Shown in pieces: positions 38,108-48,107 of a DNA stretch of 64,000 nt (position 1 is its first letter; every line of letters begins with the position of its first letter). The notes beneath the pieces were generated by a model. That model worked only from the letters and a program-made list of their open reading frames with translations. It was not told where the DNA came from and ran no database searches. The position numbers were made by a program, and so were the translations under genes. Source of the DNA: Pseudomonas arcuscaelestis (GTDB lineage Bacteria; Pseudomonadota; Gammaproteobacteria; Pseudomonadales; Pseudomonadaceae); NCBI RefSeq assembly GCF_016881005.1, contig NZ_JACOPV010000003.1, positions 62,001-126,000 on the forward strand. Direction: 5' to 3'.

Positions 38108-38197
38108 TCAGATAAGACCGAGGGCAACATTGCTGGCGATCGCGATGAACGAGCCTAGGGCGGCGAACCATGCCAGTGGCTGGATGATGCTTCTCAT
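38108..38197 (-). CDS. Very small single-helix membrane peptide
   Basis: 29 aa: MRSIIQPLAWFAALGSFIAI then ASNVALGLI, from ATG 38197 to TGA 38108. GGAG is five bases before the ATG. Residues 6-28 form one hydrophobic helix after a short basic start. It lies 33 bases upstream of dnr on the same strand, so it would be the first cistron of that transcript. It resembles small accessory peptides of respiratory complexes only in general form. Expression is unproven. Confidence 0.5.
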   Translation of the reverse strand: MRSIIQPLAWFAALGSFIAIASNVALGLI

Positions 38198-38287
38198 GTG
38201 AACTCCAAACGAATGACTGATGGGGCTTATCAGCAAGAGTCGGACCAGGCTTCAGCCCGCGTATTCTCTGCATCAGCCAGGTGTAAG

Positions 38288-38343
38288 GGTAAAATCTACC
38301 GCGTCACAAAGGGTAGAAAGAACCATCAAGGGTAATTTATACC
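38288..38343 (+). promoter_or_regulatory. Three NorR-type enhancer sites
   Basis: Three GGT-N7-ACC inverted repeats in 56 bases: 38288-38300 (GGTAAAATCTACC), 38312-38324 (GGTAGAAAGAACC) and 38331-38343 (GGTAATTTATACC). GGT-N7-ACC is the site of the NO-sensing sigma-54 activator NorR, and E. coli norVW also has three such sites. A sigma-54 promoter follows 45 bases downstream. Confidence 0.82.
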
Positions 38344-38387
38344 CTGATTGTTGGCTGCATCGCGGGATCGAGCCAGCAAATGCGCGA

Positions 38388-38404
38388 GGGCACGGCTCTT
38401 GCAC
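38388..38404 (+). promoter_or_regulatory. Sigma-54 promoter for nnrS
   Basis: GGGCACGGCTCTTGCA contains the -24 GGCACG and -12 TTGCA elements with GG-N10-GC spacing, a near-perfect sigma-54 promoter. The start would be near 38415, giving a leader of about 140 bases before nnrS. Confidence 0.85.
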
Positions 38405-38557
38405 AATCAAGCATGAAGCAGCGATGGGCAGCTTACGCAGTTGTGGCCAGCACGCGTTGACGTGCGACAAGGGCTAGGCTCACTAAATCGTAGACGATAA
38501 CGCCGGGATAGGTTTCGCCCTGGGGCACCCCGGCAACAGGGTTAAGGAGTGGTTTCA

Positions 38558-39748
38558 ATGCAAGTACTTGATCGCCGTAAAGCAATGGCCATCGTGCCGT
38601 TGTTGCGTCTGGCGTTCCGGCCATTCTTCCTCGGTGGCTGTGGCTTGGCTTTGCTGGCAATTCCGCTGTGGCTGGCAGCCTTGCACGGCTCGCTGGGCGA
38701 TTGGCAGCCCGCCGGTGGCTGGCTGGCCTGGCACCGTCATGAACTGTTGTTCGGTTTTGGCCTGGCGATCATTGCTGGCTTCTTGCTCACCGCCGTGCAG
38801 ACCTGGACCGGTCAGCCGGGTATCAGTGGCAAGCCTTTGGCGGCCCTGGCTGCACTGTGGCTGGGGGCACGGGTTGCCTGGTTGGTGAATGCGCCCTGGC
38901 CCGTGCTGGTGGTGCTGGAGCTGGCATTCCCGCTGGTAGTGGCGGTGCTGATGGGGGTCACGCTGTGGCGGGTACGGCAGAAGCGCAACTACCCCATCGT
39001 GCTGCTGTTGCTGCTGCTCACCGTGGTCGATGCGGTGGCGGTGTACGGCTTGGTCCAAGGCAACGACGGCTGGCAGCGCCAGGGTGTGCTGGGCGGTATC
39101 TGGCTGGTGGCGGCGATGATGGTGATGATTGGCGGGCGGGTGATTCCGTTCTTCACCCAGCGTGGCCTGGGACGGGTCGATGCGGTCGCGCCGTGGCCGT
39201 GGCTGGATTGGCTGCTGTTGGCAGGTTCTGCGCTGATAGCACTGTTGTATATCACTGGCCCGGCGCTACTGCCCAATGTCGGGGTGGGGGTGTTGTTCGC
39301 GATACTGACCCTTGGCCACGCGGTGCGTCTGTGGCGCTGGCATGATCGCGGGCTGTGGAAGGTCCCGCTGTTGTGGTCGTTGCATGTGGCCTATGCCTGG
39401 ATGGCGCTGGCCTGCCTGGGCATGGCCCTGTGGCACCTGGGCGTGGCGATCAATCCCAGCCTTGCGGTGCATAGCCTGACAGTGGGCGCCATCGGTGGGT
39501 TGATACTGGCAATGGTCACCCGCGTCAGCCTCGGGCATACCGGCAGGCCGCTGCAGCCACCGTCAGGGATGACCCTGGCATTTGTGTTGCTCAATCTTGG
39601 CGGCCTTAGCCGGGTGCTGGTGGTGCAGTGGTTGCCGTTGGCGGGCTTATGGCTGGCTGGGCTGTGCTGGACCCTGGCGTTTGCCTTGTATGCGTGGCGT
39701 TACGCGCCAATGCTGATGCGTGCGCGGGTTGACGGTCATCCAGGATAA
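38558..39748 (+). CDS. nnrS: NnrS-family NO-response membrane protein
   Basis: 396 aa from ATG 38558 (AAGGAG eight bases upstream). About 12 hydrophobic helices; PLLRLAFRPFFLGGC at the start and LAWHRHELLFGFGLAIIAGF are the NnrS signature, and AMVTRVSLGHTGRPL is near the C-terminus. NnrS is a heme- and copper-containing membrane protein protecting against NO stress, in particular iron-nitrosyl formation. The upstream NorR sites and sigma-54 promoter give it NO-specific control separate from the DNR genes. The next gene starts 24 bases later. Confidence 0.94.
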   Translation: MQVLDRRKAMAIVPLLRLAFRPFFLGGCGLALLAIPLWLAALHGSLGDWQPAGGWLAWHRHELLFGFGLAIIAGFLLTAVQTWTGQPGISGKPLAALAALWLGARVAWLVNAPWPVLVVLELAFPLVVAVLMGVTLWRVRQKRNYPIVLLLLLLTVVDAVAVYGLVQGNDGWQRQGVLGGIWLVAAMMVMIGGRVIPFFTQRGLGRVDAVAPWPWLDWLLLAGSALIALLYITGPALLPNVGVGVLFAILTLGHAVRLWRWHDRGLWKVPLLWSLHVAYAWMALACLGMALWHLGVAINPSLAVHSLTVGAIGGLILAMVTRVSLGHTGRPLQPPSGMTLAFVLLNLGGLSRVLVVQWLPLAGLWLAGLCWTLAFALYAWRYAPMLMRARVDGHPG

Positions 39749-39772
39749 CGACGCCAGAGCAGGAGGCTGACA

Positions 39773-40210
39773 ATGTACTACCCCTATATTTTAGTTATTC
39801 ACTTGCTGGCAGCGATCGCCTTTATCGGCACACTGTTTTTTGAAGTGTTCATCTGGCACACCGCGCGACAGCAAGTTTCCGAGGCTGCTCAGGGCGCAGC
39901 CGACCAGGCGATCTCCAGCCGTTCGCGTAAAGTGCTGCATGGCGTCGTGCTGGTGCTGTATGGCGCCGGTATCGGTCTTGCCTGGCATCATCGCGGCGCT
40001 CTCAGTCAGCCGCTGGCGAGCAGCTTTGCCACGCTGCTCAGCCTGAAGATCATCCTCGCCTTGAGCATCATTGGCCACTACCTGCTGCTGGCGTATCTGC
40101 TCAAGCGCCAGCGCCTGACCCAGTCCCGCGCTCGCTGGATTCGTTGCAGTATTCTTGGGCACATGCTGTTGATCGTGATACTGGCCAAGGCCATGTTCTA
40201 CTGGCATTGA
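39773..40210 (+). CDS. CopD/DUF2269-like four-helix membrane protein (copy 2)
   Basis: 145 aa from ATG 39773, CAGGAGG upstream, 24 bases after nnrS and probably in its operon. Four helices: 2-24 (YYPYILVIHLLAAIAFIGTL), 57-76, 86-107 and 124-144 (GHMLLIVILAKAMFYWH). It shares the start (xYPxxLxxHLxAAxxFIGTxFFEV), mid-region (ASSFATLLSLKIIL vs SSSFGTLLLAKIVV) and end with copy 1 at 28332-28775. His10 of helix 1 is conserved in both. The two copies border the NO island. Function unknown. Confidence 0.8.
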   Translation: MYYPYILVIHLLAAIAFIGTLFFEVFIWHTARQQVSEAAQGAADQAISSRSRKVLHGVVLVLYGAGIGLAWHHRGALSQPLASSFATLLSLKIILALSIIGHYLLLAYLLKRQRLTQSRARWIRCSILGHMLLIVILAKAMFYWH

Positions 40211-40230
40211 TCACAGGCTAACGCTTGCGC

Positions 40231-41772
40231 TCACCTGTTCGGGTTATCGACGGGCAGGTTGAGGCCACGCTCGGCAAAATAGGTTTCCAGCACCGCTGCG
40301 TCGGCATTGCTCCAGACAAGCGCGATGTAGGTGTCGGGTCGTATCAGGTACACCGCGTCGCGTACCAGCCCGGCAGATTCGTGGGCCGGGCTCCAGACAA
40401 ATACATCCACGGGTATACCGCGACGGCTGCACCATTGCACCAGGCTTGCGCTGACAGCCCCGTACACCTGCACTTGCCAACAGATACGGCTCAGGCCGCT
40501 GAAATTATCGCGCCCGTCCTCGGCGACCCAGGGCAGGCGGTCGCCGCCCTGAAGTGAGCCTGCATCGCCGTAGCTCAACGGCATGTAGCGATAGTTCAGG
40601 GTGATTTGCGAGACGGTGCGCAAAACAAACGCCTGGGCTGACCTGAAGGCCAACACCCGCGGCAGCAAGCGCGGGGCCAGACGGGTGCGTAACAAGGCTG
40701 CCAGGCGACCATCGGCGGTGACAAAGTTGAACACCTGGTCGGTGGTGGCCACCAGGCGCTGGGCGAAGGCACTGCGCTCGATCTGGTAAGTGTCCAGCAG
40801 GCTTTGCCGGGCTTCGCCGCGCAGGACGCTGGCCAGCTTCCAGGCAAGATTGATGGCATCGCCAATACCGGTGTTCATGCCCTGGCCGCCTGCCGGGCTG
40901 TGTATATGGGCGGCATCGCCGAGCAGGAACGTACGCTTTTGGCTGAAGTGTTCCGCCACCCGATGATGCACCCGGTAGGTAGAGAACCAGTTGACCTGCT
41001 CGACCTGCACATTCATGTGCTCGATGGCGCGTTGGCCGACATCGTCGAAGCGTAATTGTTCGGGGTGTTCGGCACGCGCGTCGCGCACAGTACCAATCAG
41101 CCGGGCTCGGCCATCGCCGGCCAAGGGGAACACCGCGAGAAAGTCTGCTTCGTCGAGGTCGACGTGCAGCTCGCCGTTCAGCGCCGGGCCCGAGGCCTGC
41201 ACGTCGGCAACATAGAACACTTGCTGGTAGGTGCCGCCGGGAAAACCAATACCAAGTGCCTTGCGCACTGTCGAGCCCGCGCCGTCGCATCCTGCCAGAT
41301 AGCTGGCCTGGCAGTGCTCAAGCGTGCCATCGGCATGGCGCAAGCGGGCCTTGATACCCTGGTCATCTTGGGTGAAGTCGCTCAGCTCGGTGTTGCGTTC
41401 CACGTCGATGGTGAAGGCCTGAAGGCGGTCGATCAGCAGCTGTTCATGTTCATCCTGCGGGTAGATGTGCAGGAAGGGGTAGGGCGTAAAGCCGGCGCCG
41501 ATGCTGTTCAGGGGCAGGCGGGCCGCGGCATGGCCCTTTACCCAGAGGTTGGCTGCGGGCACCTGGCGGCCGCGCTCGACAATCGCCGTGGTCAGATCCA
41601 GCTGGCGGTACAGCTCCAGCGTTCGAGCCTGCACCGCCAACGCCCGGGACGTGGTGCCGGGACCGCTGGTTTTGTCGATGATGCGCACGCTTACGCCTTG
41701 TTTGCTCAACCACAAGGCCAGCACCAGGCCAGTGGGCCCGGCGCCGATGATCAGTACTTCACAGTGCTTCAT
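40231..41772 (-). CDS. FAD-dependent aromatic monooxygenase
   Basis: 513 aa from ATG 41772. Class A flavoprotein hydroxylase: GAGPTGLVLALWLSKQG (GxGxxG), SYLAGCDGAGSTVRKALG (DG motif) and FLLGDAAHIHSPAGGQGMN (GD motif). The C-terminal 110 residues resemble the thioredoxin-like domain of PheA/MhpA-type enzymes (ending DTYIALVWSNADAAVLETYF). It would hydroxylate a phenolic or similar substrate with NAD(P)H and O2. No catabolic partners are nearby, so the substrate is open. Confidence 0.85.
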   Translation of the reverse strand: MKHCEVLIIGAGPTGLVLALWLSKQGVSVRIIDKTSGPGTTSRALAVQARTLELYRQLDLTTAIVERGRQVPAANLWVKGHAAARLPLNSIGAGFTPYPFLHIYPQDEHEQLLIDRLQAFTIDVERNTELSDFTQDDQGIKARLRHADGTLEHCQASYLAGCDGAGSTVRKALGIGFPGGTYQQVFYVADVQASGPALNGELHVDLDEADFLAVFPLAGDGRARLIGTVRDARAEHPEQLRFDDVGQRAIEHMNVQVEQVNWFSTYRVHHRVAEHFSQKRTFLLGDAAHIHSPAGGQGMNTGIGDAINLAWKLASVLRGEARQSLLDTYQIERSAFAQRLVATTDQVFNFVTADGRLAALLRTRLAPRLLPRVLAFRSAQAFVLRTVSQITLNYRYMPLSYGDAGSLQGGDRLPWVAEDGRDNFSGLSRICWQVQVYGAVSASLVQWCSRRGIPVDVFVWSPAHESAGLVRDAVYLIRPDTYIALVWSNADAAVLETYFAERGLNLPVDNPNR

Positions 41773-41856
41773 TGCATGTGCTCCATTCAAGAAGAACTGG
41801 AACTTATGCAAGTGTAAGTCTACTGCCGGGATTTGTCCGTCGCCTGCGGCGCCGGG

Positions 41857-42084
41857 TTATTCGGCCTTGGCGCGTACAATGCGCCCGCTCTTGATCTCGT
41901 CGGCGTAGGCATGAAGCTTGTCCGAGTCTTTGTACAGGCGGTTCATCAGGTGCAGTACGGCCACAACATCGACACCCTCGATTCGTTCGGCCAGTTTGCT
42001 GATTTCGCCGGCAGTGCGCTCAAGGTTGGAGGCGACGCTTTTCAGGTCGCGCTTGAGTTCGGCGGAAGATTTTTTCACGGCCAT
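41857..42084 (-). CDS. Small coiled-coil protein of unknown function
   Basis: 75 aa from ATG 42084. Mostly alpha-helical with heptads in LKRDLKSVASNLERTAGEIS and NRLYKDSDKLHAYADEI; basic start MAVKKSSAE. No membrane segment. I cannot place it in a named family. It lies 66 bases after fdhE on the same strand and may be its last co-transcribed gene. Confidence 0.65.
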   Translation of the reverse strand: MAVKKSSAELKRDLKSVASNLERTAGEISKLAERIEGVDVVAVLHLMNRLYKDSDKLHAYADEIKSGRIVRAKAE

Positions 42085-42150
42085 GAGGGTCTCCGGGGGA
42101 TTGGGTGTGGGTTACCGCGGGGCAACTCGACGTGCCCCGCGATGCTTGCT

Positions 42151-43062
42151 TCAACCAGGAAACAAAAACGGACTGACGCCACTGCGGCCGAATCCCTCAC
42201 GCTCAACCTCGGCGTCGAGGGCGAGGGAGGCGAGGTCATCGGCCAGCAGTTCCTGGTCACGGTCCTTTTCCGGGTAGAAGACTTTCAGGTAGCTGTGACA
42301 ATCGTTGCAGCTTTCCGCTTTGACCGCGGCATCCTGACGTTCCAGCGACCAGTAGTCCAGTGCGCCGGTGGCTTCACAGTTGCTGCATTTTACCCGGACC
42401 ATGTGCCAGCGGCATTCGCACAGGCTGCATTGCAGGTAGCGCAGCCCGGCCTGGCTGCCGGTCATCACCACGCTGGCGACCGGGGCGCTTGTGCATACCG
42501 GGCAGTGCTGGCGTTGCTCGCCAATAACGGCACTGGCCGAAGCAGGCAGGGCGCTGGCCAACTGCGTGAAGTACAGCGACAGCGCTGCCCACAGGAACAG
42601 TGCCTGGCCGCTGCCAACCTGCTCGTAGTCGCCGGCCAGCAAGGCGCTGGCCAGTTCCTCCAGTTGCGCTGGGCTATGGCCGCCGAGGTTGTCCAGGGTA
42701 CTGCGCACGTTCGGGTTGGCGTCGCTGTACAGCCGTTCGATCACACCTTGCAGCAGTTGTTGCCAATACGGGTCGCGTGGATAGTTGGCCGTGGCCAACG
42801 GCGCCTGGCCGCTACCCACGCGGTGCGCAAGGCCGTCAGCAAGTGCCTGTGGCAATGGCAGGCGTTCAAGCAAGTGCTGCTGGGCGTGTGCCAGTTGTGC
42901 GCAAAAACCGAGGTAGTCGCCCATGGCATGGCTGTCGGCAAGCTCCCGCAATCGCACGGCACGCTTGGCGTAGCGGTCCTTGAGCGATGGCAACAGTACG
43001 GGCGCAATCTGGGCGATGCCGCCGCTAGGTGTTTGCACCGGGGTCATGTGGATACTGCTCAT
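42151..43062 (-). CDS. fdhE: Formate dehydrogenase accessory protein
   Basis: 303 aa from ATG 43062, overlapping the fdoI stop by four bases. The C-terminal half holds the FdhE metal-binding Cys pairs: HCPVCTSAPVASVV, RYLQCSLCECRWHM, KCSNCEATG and SCNDCHSYLK. FdhE binds iron and interacts with formate dehydrogenase during maturation, before Tat export. Fourth gene of fdoGHI-fdhE. Confidence 0.94.
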   Translation of the reverse strand: MSSIHMTPVQTPSGGIAQIAPVLLPSLKDRYAKRAVRLRELADSHAMGDYLGFCAQLAHAQQHLLERLPLPQALADGLAHRVGSGQAPLATANYPRDPYWQQLLQGVIERLYSDANPNVRSTLDNLGGHSPAQLEELASALLAGDYEQVGSGQALFLWAALSLYFTQLASALPASASAVIGEQRQHCPVCTSAPVASVVMTGSQAGLRYLQCSLCECRWHMVRVKCSNCEATGALDYWSLERQDAAVKAESCNDCHSYLKVFYPEKDRDQELLADDLASLALDAEVEREGFGRSGVSPFLFPG

Positions 43063-43703
43063 GGCTTGCTCCCGGTTTTGTTCTGTTTGTTGATCTGCCG
43101 GTACCAGCGGTCATGGTGGGTCTTGGCCCAGGTGCGGCTGACGTAGCCGGTGACCATGCCCCGAATCGAGCCCTTGACCCAGAACGCCAGGTAGGCATGA
43201 CCGATGATCAGCAGAATCAGGGAAATACCTGCTACTGCGTGTATCAGAAGGCCGATACGAATGCTGGGGATCGAGAACAGCGGCGCGAAATACGGCCGCC
43301 AGATCACCACACCGCTGAGCAGCAACACCGTGATCAAGGTCATGATGCCCCAGAACAACACCTTCTGCCCGGCGTTGTATTTGCCGATGTTCAACGCCGG
43401 ATCATGCTTGCCGGCCAGCACTTGCTTGACGTTCCTGAACCATTGCGCGTCTTCGCGCTCCGGCAGGTTGTAGCGCACGAAGCGCGCGAACAGGAACATC
43501 AGCAGAACGAACACCACCACGCCGAAAAAGGGGTGAAGAATACGTGCCAACTGCGGGGTGCCGAACACGGCGTTGAGGCCGTTGAACGAGGGAAAGAACC
43601 ACGACAGGCCCGACAACGCCACGGCGAAAAAGCAGATCACCATGAACCAGTGGCAGGCGCGGTCGATAAAGCGGGTGCGCAGGATCAATTTGTCGGTGTT
43701 CAT
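43059..43703 (-). CDS. fdoI: Formate dehydrogenase cytochrome b556 subunit
   Basis: 214 aa from ATG 43703, ATGA overlap with fdoH. Four membrane helices with the heme b histidines in [40 protein letters not shown] and [20 protein letters not shown]. It anchors the complex and passes electrons from FdoH to quinone. Confidence 0.93.
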   Translation of the reverse strand: MNTDKLILRTRFIDRACHWFMVICFFAVALSGLSWFFPSFNGLNAVFGTPQLARILHPFFGVVVFVLLMFLFARFVRYNLPEREDAQWFRNVKQVLAGKHDPALNIGKYNAGQKVLFWGIMTLITVLLLSGVVIWRPYFAPLFSIPSIRIGLLIHAVAGISLILLIIGHAYLAFWVKGSIRGMVTGYVSRTWAKTHHDRWYRQINKQNKTGSKP

Positions 43704-44596
43704 GCGTGGGTGTCCTCCTCGTGCTTCTCGTCCTGTTCGTCGACCTCGTTGGGGCCCACGCCGATGTAATGGAACAGGGTGCCGGCGAGGGTGGCGAAAA
43801 ACGCCGCGGCGGCCACCGGCTTCATCCAGCCTTTCCAACCCTGGATGGCAGTGCTGATGCGCGGGTCGGTTGGCAGCTTGTGATACAGCTGGGGTTTGTC
43901 CGCATGCTGCAGCACGTAGACCACGTGAGTGCCGCCTACGCCTTGCGGGTCATAGATTCCGGCACCGGCAAAACCGCGTCCCTGAAGCTCGGTGACCCGC
44001 TCGCCAGCCTGGTGCAGCATGTCCTGCTTGCTGCCGAAGTTGATCGCGCCGGTAGGACAGGTTTTGACGCAGGCCGGTTCCTGGCCGACCGATACGCGGT
44101 CCACGCACAGCGTGCATTTGTAGGCCTTGTTGTCCTTCTGGCTGATGCGTGGCACATCGAAAGGGCAGCCGGCAATGCAGTAGCCGCAGCCGATGCAATG
44201 CTCGGACTGAAAATCGACGATGCCGTTGGCGTACTGAATGATCGCACCGGGCTGCGGACAAGCCTTCAGGCAGCCAGGGTCGGCGCAATGCATGCAGCCG
44301 TCCTTGCGGATCAGCCATTCAAGCTTGCCGCTTTCATCTTCGACTTCATCGAAGCGCATCAGCGTCCAGGTTTCGGCAGACAGGTCCGCCGGGTTGTCGT
44401 ACACCCCCACGTTGTGACCGACTTCGTCACGCAGGTCGTTCCACTCGTTGCACGCTACCTGGCAGGCCTTGCAGCCGATGCAGATACTCACGTCGATGAG
44501 CTTGGCCACTTCGGCCTGGTGGTCGCGGGTGTGTGGCGCCGGGGTCAGCACGCTAGTGGCCGAGCGGCGGACAATGTCTTGGGATTGCATGGACAT
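43700..44596 (-). CDS. fdoH: Formate dehydrogenase iron-sulfur subunit
   Basis: 298 aa from ATG 44596 (GAGGG upstream). Four ferredoxin-like Cys clusters: [44 protein letters not shown] and [22 protein letters not shown]-terminal helix near 265-285 ([20 protein letters not shown]) anchors it in the membrane. Electron wire between FdoG and FdoI. Confidence 0.95.
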   Translation of the reverse strand: MSMQSQDIVRRSATSVLTPAPHTRDHQAEVAKLIDVSICIGCKACQVACNEWNDLRDEVGHNVGVYDNPADLSAETWTLMRFDEVEDESGKLEWLIRKDGCMHCADPGCLKACPQPGAIIQYANGIVDFQSEHCIGCGYCIAGCPFDVPRISQKDNKAYKCTLCVDRVSVGQEPACVKTCPTGAINFGSKQDMLHQAGERVTELQGRGFAGAGIYDPQGVGGTHVVYVLQHADKPQLYHKLPTDPRISTAIQGWKGWMKPVAAAAFFATLAGTLFHYIGVGPNEVDEQDEKHEEDTHA

Positions 44597-44606
44597 GGTT
44601 TCGCCC

Positions 44607-47600
44607 TCAGACCTTTTCAATATTCACGAGAAATGCCTTGTACTCGGGCGTATGGGTGTTCGAGTCGCCGATGCCTGGGGTCAGGGTGTTGGCCAGGAAG
44701 CCCTTGCGGGTCGCGCCCTCGTAACCCCAATGGCAAGGAATGCCGATGGTGTCGACATCCTGACCATCAATGGCCAAGCGACGGATGCGCTTGGTCACCA
44801 CGGCCTTGGCCTTGATGTAGCCGCGCTGGGTGCTGACCTTGACCATGTCGCCCTGGACAATGCCTTTGTCGGCGGCGAGCTTTTCGCCGATCTCGATGAA
44901 CTGCTCAGGCTGGACGATGGCGTTCAGGCGGGCGTGTTTGGTCCAGTGGCGGAACAACTCGGTAATTGAGTAGGTGGTTGCCACATAGGGGAAGTCTTCG
45001 CGCTTGCCCATGCGTTTGCGGTCGCTTTCATACACCCGCGCTGTCGGGCTGTAAGTGACGTTCGGGTGCAGCGGGTTGTGTGCCAGCGGACTTTCCGTCG
45101 GTTCGTAGTGCTCAGGGAACGGGCCATCGTTCATGGCGCCAACCGAGAACAAACGCCCCAGGCCTTCGGGCAACATGATGAACGGATTGATCTTGCTGCC
45201 GGGTGCGGCGGTAACGGCAAAGTCAGGCACATCAACGCCGCTCCAGCGCTCGCCATCCCAACCGATCAGCTTGCGCTTCGGATCCCATGGGTTGCCCTGT
45301 GGGTCGGCCGAGGCACGGTTGTAGAGGATGCGGCGGTTTTGCGGCCAGGCCCAGGCCCACGCCGGGGTGCAGCCCAGGCCGCTGTCGGCGTTGTCGCGAC
45401 GGGCCATCTGGTTACCTTGTTCGGTCCAGGAACCGGCGAAAATCCAGTTGAAGCACTGGGTGCTGCCGTCATCGCGCAATTGCGAGAAGTCATTGAGCAA
45501 CTGGCCCTTGCGCAGGATCAGCTTACCTTGCTCATCGTGCAGGTCGGCCAGCGCGCGGCCGTTGGACTCCTTGGCCACTTCTTCGGGCTTGGGGTCGTAG
45601 GGGTCGGTATAGTCCCAGGCCATGTTGAGAATTGGGGCCGGGTTGGCGCCGCCTTCCTTTTCGTACAGTTCACGGATCTTCATGAACAGATGACCGAGGA
45701 TCTTGCCGTCGTGCCAGGCTTCGCCGGGCGGCGCAGCACCGGCCCAGTGCCATTGCAACCAGCGCCCGGAGTTGACGATCGAGCCGTCTTCCTCGGCAAA
45801 GCAGGAGGAGGGCAGGCGGAACACTTCGGTCTGGATCGCCGCAGTGTCAACATCGTGCTGTTCACCGTGGTTCTGCCAGAAGCTGGACGTCTCGGTGGCC
45901 AGCGGGTCGATGATCACCAGGAACTTGAGCTTGGCCAGAGCGGCCTGGGCCTTGTTCTTGTCCGGGAAAGCGGCCACCGGGTTGAAGCCCTGGGCGATGT
46001 AGCCGTTGACCTTGCCCTCGTGCATGAGGTTGCTGTAGTTAAGCACGTCGTAGCTGTCATCCCACTTGGGCAGCCAATCGAAACCCCAGTCGTTGGCGGC
46101 TGTGGCCTTGTCACCCCAGAAGCTCTTCATCATGCTGATGAAGAACTTGGGCGTGTGCTTGTAGTAGTTGACCTGATCTTCGAGCAGCGCTGTCGGCGTG
46201 GTCTGCTTGAGGTAGGTGGCAAGGCTGGTTTGCTGGTCGGACGGCAAGTTCATGTAGCCCGGTAAACGGAGCGACAGCAGGCCGAGGTCGGTGTAACCCT
46301 GAATGTTGGAGTGTCCGCGCAGGGCGTTGACGCCGCCGCCGGCCATGCCGATGTTGCCCAGCAGCAACTGGATCATGCCCGAGCCGCGAATCATCTGTGC
46401 GCCGTTGGTGTGGTGGGTCCAGCCCAGGGCGTAGAGGAAAGTCGCGGTGCGGTCGGGCACGCAGGTACTGGCGAGAATGTCGCAGATCTGCAGGAAGTCA
46501 TCCTTGGGCGTGCCGCAGATATTGCTGACTACATCCGCTGTGTAGCGGCTGACGTGGGCTTTGAGCAGGTTCCATACGCAGCGCGGATGGCTTAGCGTCA
46601 GGTCGCGCTTGGCGTAGCCCTTGTCGTCAAGTTCGTAGGTCCAGGAACTGCGGTCGTAACTGCGCTTTTCTTCGTCGTAGCCGCTGAACAGGCCGTCATC
46701 GAAGTGGTAGTCCTCGCGCACGATGAGGCTGGCGTTGGTGTAGTGGCGCACATACTCGTGCTGGACCTTGTCATGGCTGATCAGGTAGTTGACCACGCCC
46801 ATCAGGAAGGTTACGTCGGAGCCTGCGCGGATTGGCGAGTAGATATCGGCGACCGCAGCGCTGCGGTTGAAGCGCGGGTCGACGACGATAACCTTGGCGC
46901 CGTTGCGGATCTTCGCCTCGATCACCCACTTGAAACCCACCGGGTGCGCTTCGGCCGGGTTGCCTCCCATGATCAACACCACGTTGGCGTTCTTGATGTC
47001 CACCCAGTTGTTGGTCATAGCGCCGCGCCCGAAGGTCGGGGCCAGGGCTGCTACGGTGGGCGCGTGACACACACGGGCCTGGCTGTCGGTGCCGAGAATA
47101 CCCAGGGCGCGCGTAAAGCGCTGATCCAGCGAGCCGGTTTCGCTGCTGGCGGCCGAGGAACAGAGCATGCCGGTACTCAGCCAACGGTTAACCGTGGTGC
47201 CCTTGGCGTTCTTTTCGATGAAGTTGGCGTCGCGGTCATCCTTCATCAGCCGGGCGATACGCTCGATCGCGTGGTCCCAACTGATGCGCTGCCATTTGTC
47301 TGACCCGGGTGCACGGTATTCGGGGAACAGCAGGCGCTGTTCGCTGTGCACGTAATCGACCAGACCCGCGCCTTTGGGGCACAGCGAACCGCGGCTTACC
47401 GGGTGATCCGGGTCGCCTTCGATATGGAAGATGCGGGCCTTGGCATTTTTTGCACCGTCACCGAGGCTGTACATGAGAATCCCGCAACCCACCGAGCAAT
47501 AGGTGCAGTTGTTGCGGGTTTCCTTGGCGCGCAGCAGTTTGTATTGGCGCGACTGGGTCGCCTGGGCCATGCCGGGGGCAAAGCCCAGGGTCGCGCACGT

Positions 47601-47657
47601 GGCGGTGGCGACACCGGCGGTACAGAGCTTGAAGAACTGACGTCTGCCGAGTCCCAT
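44607..47657 (-). CDS. fdoG: Formate dehydrogenase catalytic subunit (Tat-exported, Cys form)
   Basis: 1016 aa from ATG 47657 (AAGGAGA upstream). Tat signal [19 protein letters not shown], [4Fe-4S] [16 protein letters not shown], and molybdopterin-domain blocks [20 protein letters not shown]. The Mo ligand, selenocysteine in E. coli FdnG/FdoG, is Cys197 here: codon TGT at 47069-47067 in [20 protein letters not shown]. No TGA/SECIS is needed. Periplasmic enzyme oxidising formate to CO2 with bis-MGD Mo or W. Confidence 0.96.
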   Translation of the reverse strand: MGLGRRQFFKLCTAGVATATCATLGFAPGMAQATQSRQYKLLRAKETRNNCTYCSVGCGILMYSLGDGAKNAKARIFHIEGDPDHPVSRGSLCPKGAGLVDYVHSEQRLLFPEYRAPGSDKWQRISWDHAIERIARLMKDDRDANFIEKNAKGTTVNRWLSTGMLCSSAASSETGSLDQRFTRALGILGTDSQARVCHAPTVAALAPTFGRGAMTNNWVDIKNANVVLIMGGNPAEAHPVGFKWVIEAKIRNGAKVIVVDPRFNRSAAVADIYSPIRAGSDVTFLMGVVNYLISHDKVQHEYVRHYTNASLIVREDYHFDDGLFSGYDEEKRSYDRSSWTYELDDKGYAKRDLTLSHPRCVWNLLKAHVSRYTADVVSNICGTPKDDFLQICDILASTCVPDRTATFLYALGWTHHTNGAQMIRGSGMIQLLLGNIGMAGGGVNALRGHSNIQGYTDLGLLSLRLPGYMNLPSDQQTSLATYLKQTTPTALLEDQVNYYKHTPKFFISMMKSFWGDKATAANDWGFDWLPKWDDSYDVLNYSNLMHEGKVNGYIAQGFNPVAAFPDKNKAQAALAKLKFLVIIDPLATETSSFWQNHGEQHDVDTAAIQTEVFRLPSSCFAEEDGSIVNSGRWLQWHWAGAAPPGEAWHDGKILGHLFMKIRELYEKEGGANPAPILNMAWDYTDPYDPKPEEVAKESNGRALADLHDEQGKLILRKGQLLNDFSQLRDDGSTQCFNWIFAGSWTEQGNQMARRDNADSGLGCTPAWAWAWPQNRRILYNRASADPQGNPWDPKRKLIGWDGERWSGVDVPDFAVTAAPGSKINPFIMLPEGLGRLFSVGAMNDGPFPEHYEPTESPLAHNPLHPNVTYSPTARVYESDRKRMGKREDFPYVATTYSITELFRHWTKHARLNAIVQPEQFIEIGEKLAADKGIVQGDMVKVSTQRGYIKAKAVVTKRIRRLAIDGQDVDTIGIPCHWGYEGATRKGFLANTLTPGIGDSNTHTPEYKAFLVNIEKV

Positions 47658-48107
47658 GGTTATCTCCTTATTCTTTCGGCTGCACAAAACAGCGGGCATA
47701 GGTATGCCCGGCAACAAGGCGTCGCAAGCGCAGTTGGCTGAGGATGAGGTCACGATTGATGCAGGCCCTGTCTGGCGCAGGGCTCGGGTTACGCGGATGG
47801 CGGCTAGTGTATTCCCGTATGGAATGTAGGACTAATCAAGGGTGTTGATGGTCCTATCGAGCGCCTCTATCGCGTCTCGTCCGCGGGTGGGCAAAGCCTT
47901 GTCCTGTCTATCTCGGGCATTGGCGGGCCATGCACAGGCTTAGACCAAAGTAGCATTCGCCGTCCCCGCCTGGCCGGGGGCGACTTTCTCATATATTCAT
48001 TATTGATCTAACAAAATGATTAATTATTCTTTTTTGTTTTCTCGCTGAGCGTGCACTCTGCACCTCAAGCACTGCGTCGCAGTGCACCCCGGAACGAGGA
48101 AGCAGGC
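47658..48107. other. Gap between fdoG and mop (divergent promoter region)
   Basis: 450 bases with no gene that I can support. 47961-47982 holds the hairpin CGTCCCCG / CGGGGGCG. 47990-48040 is AT-rich (ATATATTCATTATTG, AATTATTCTTTTTTG) and is the probable mop promoter. No clear ModE, ANR or sigma-54 site for fdoG is seen. Confidence 0.5.

Noticed and set aside
38315..38335. Possible ANR box upstream of dnr (CCCTTGATGGTTC on the reverse strand)
   Set aside because: Only one half-site TTGAT is present; the partner ATCAA is missing. The bases also belong to NorR-type sites 2 and 3.
41833..43146. 437-codon forward frame across fdhE
   Set aside because: Antisense to fdhE, whose Cys pairs and operon overlap are clear.
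45066..46265. 399-codon forward frame across fdoG
   Set aside because: Antisense of the formate dehydrogenase gene; Gly/Val-rich without family motifs.
47920..47960. Sigma-54 promoter candidate near TTGGCGGGCCATGCA
   Set aside because: GG to GC spacing is 8, not 10, so it does not fit the -24/-12 rule.
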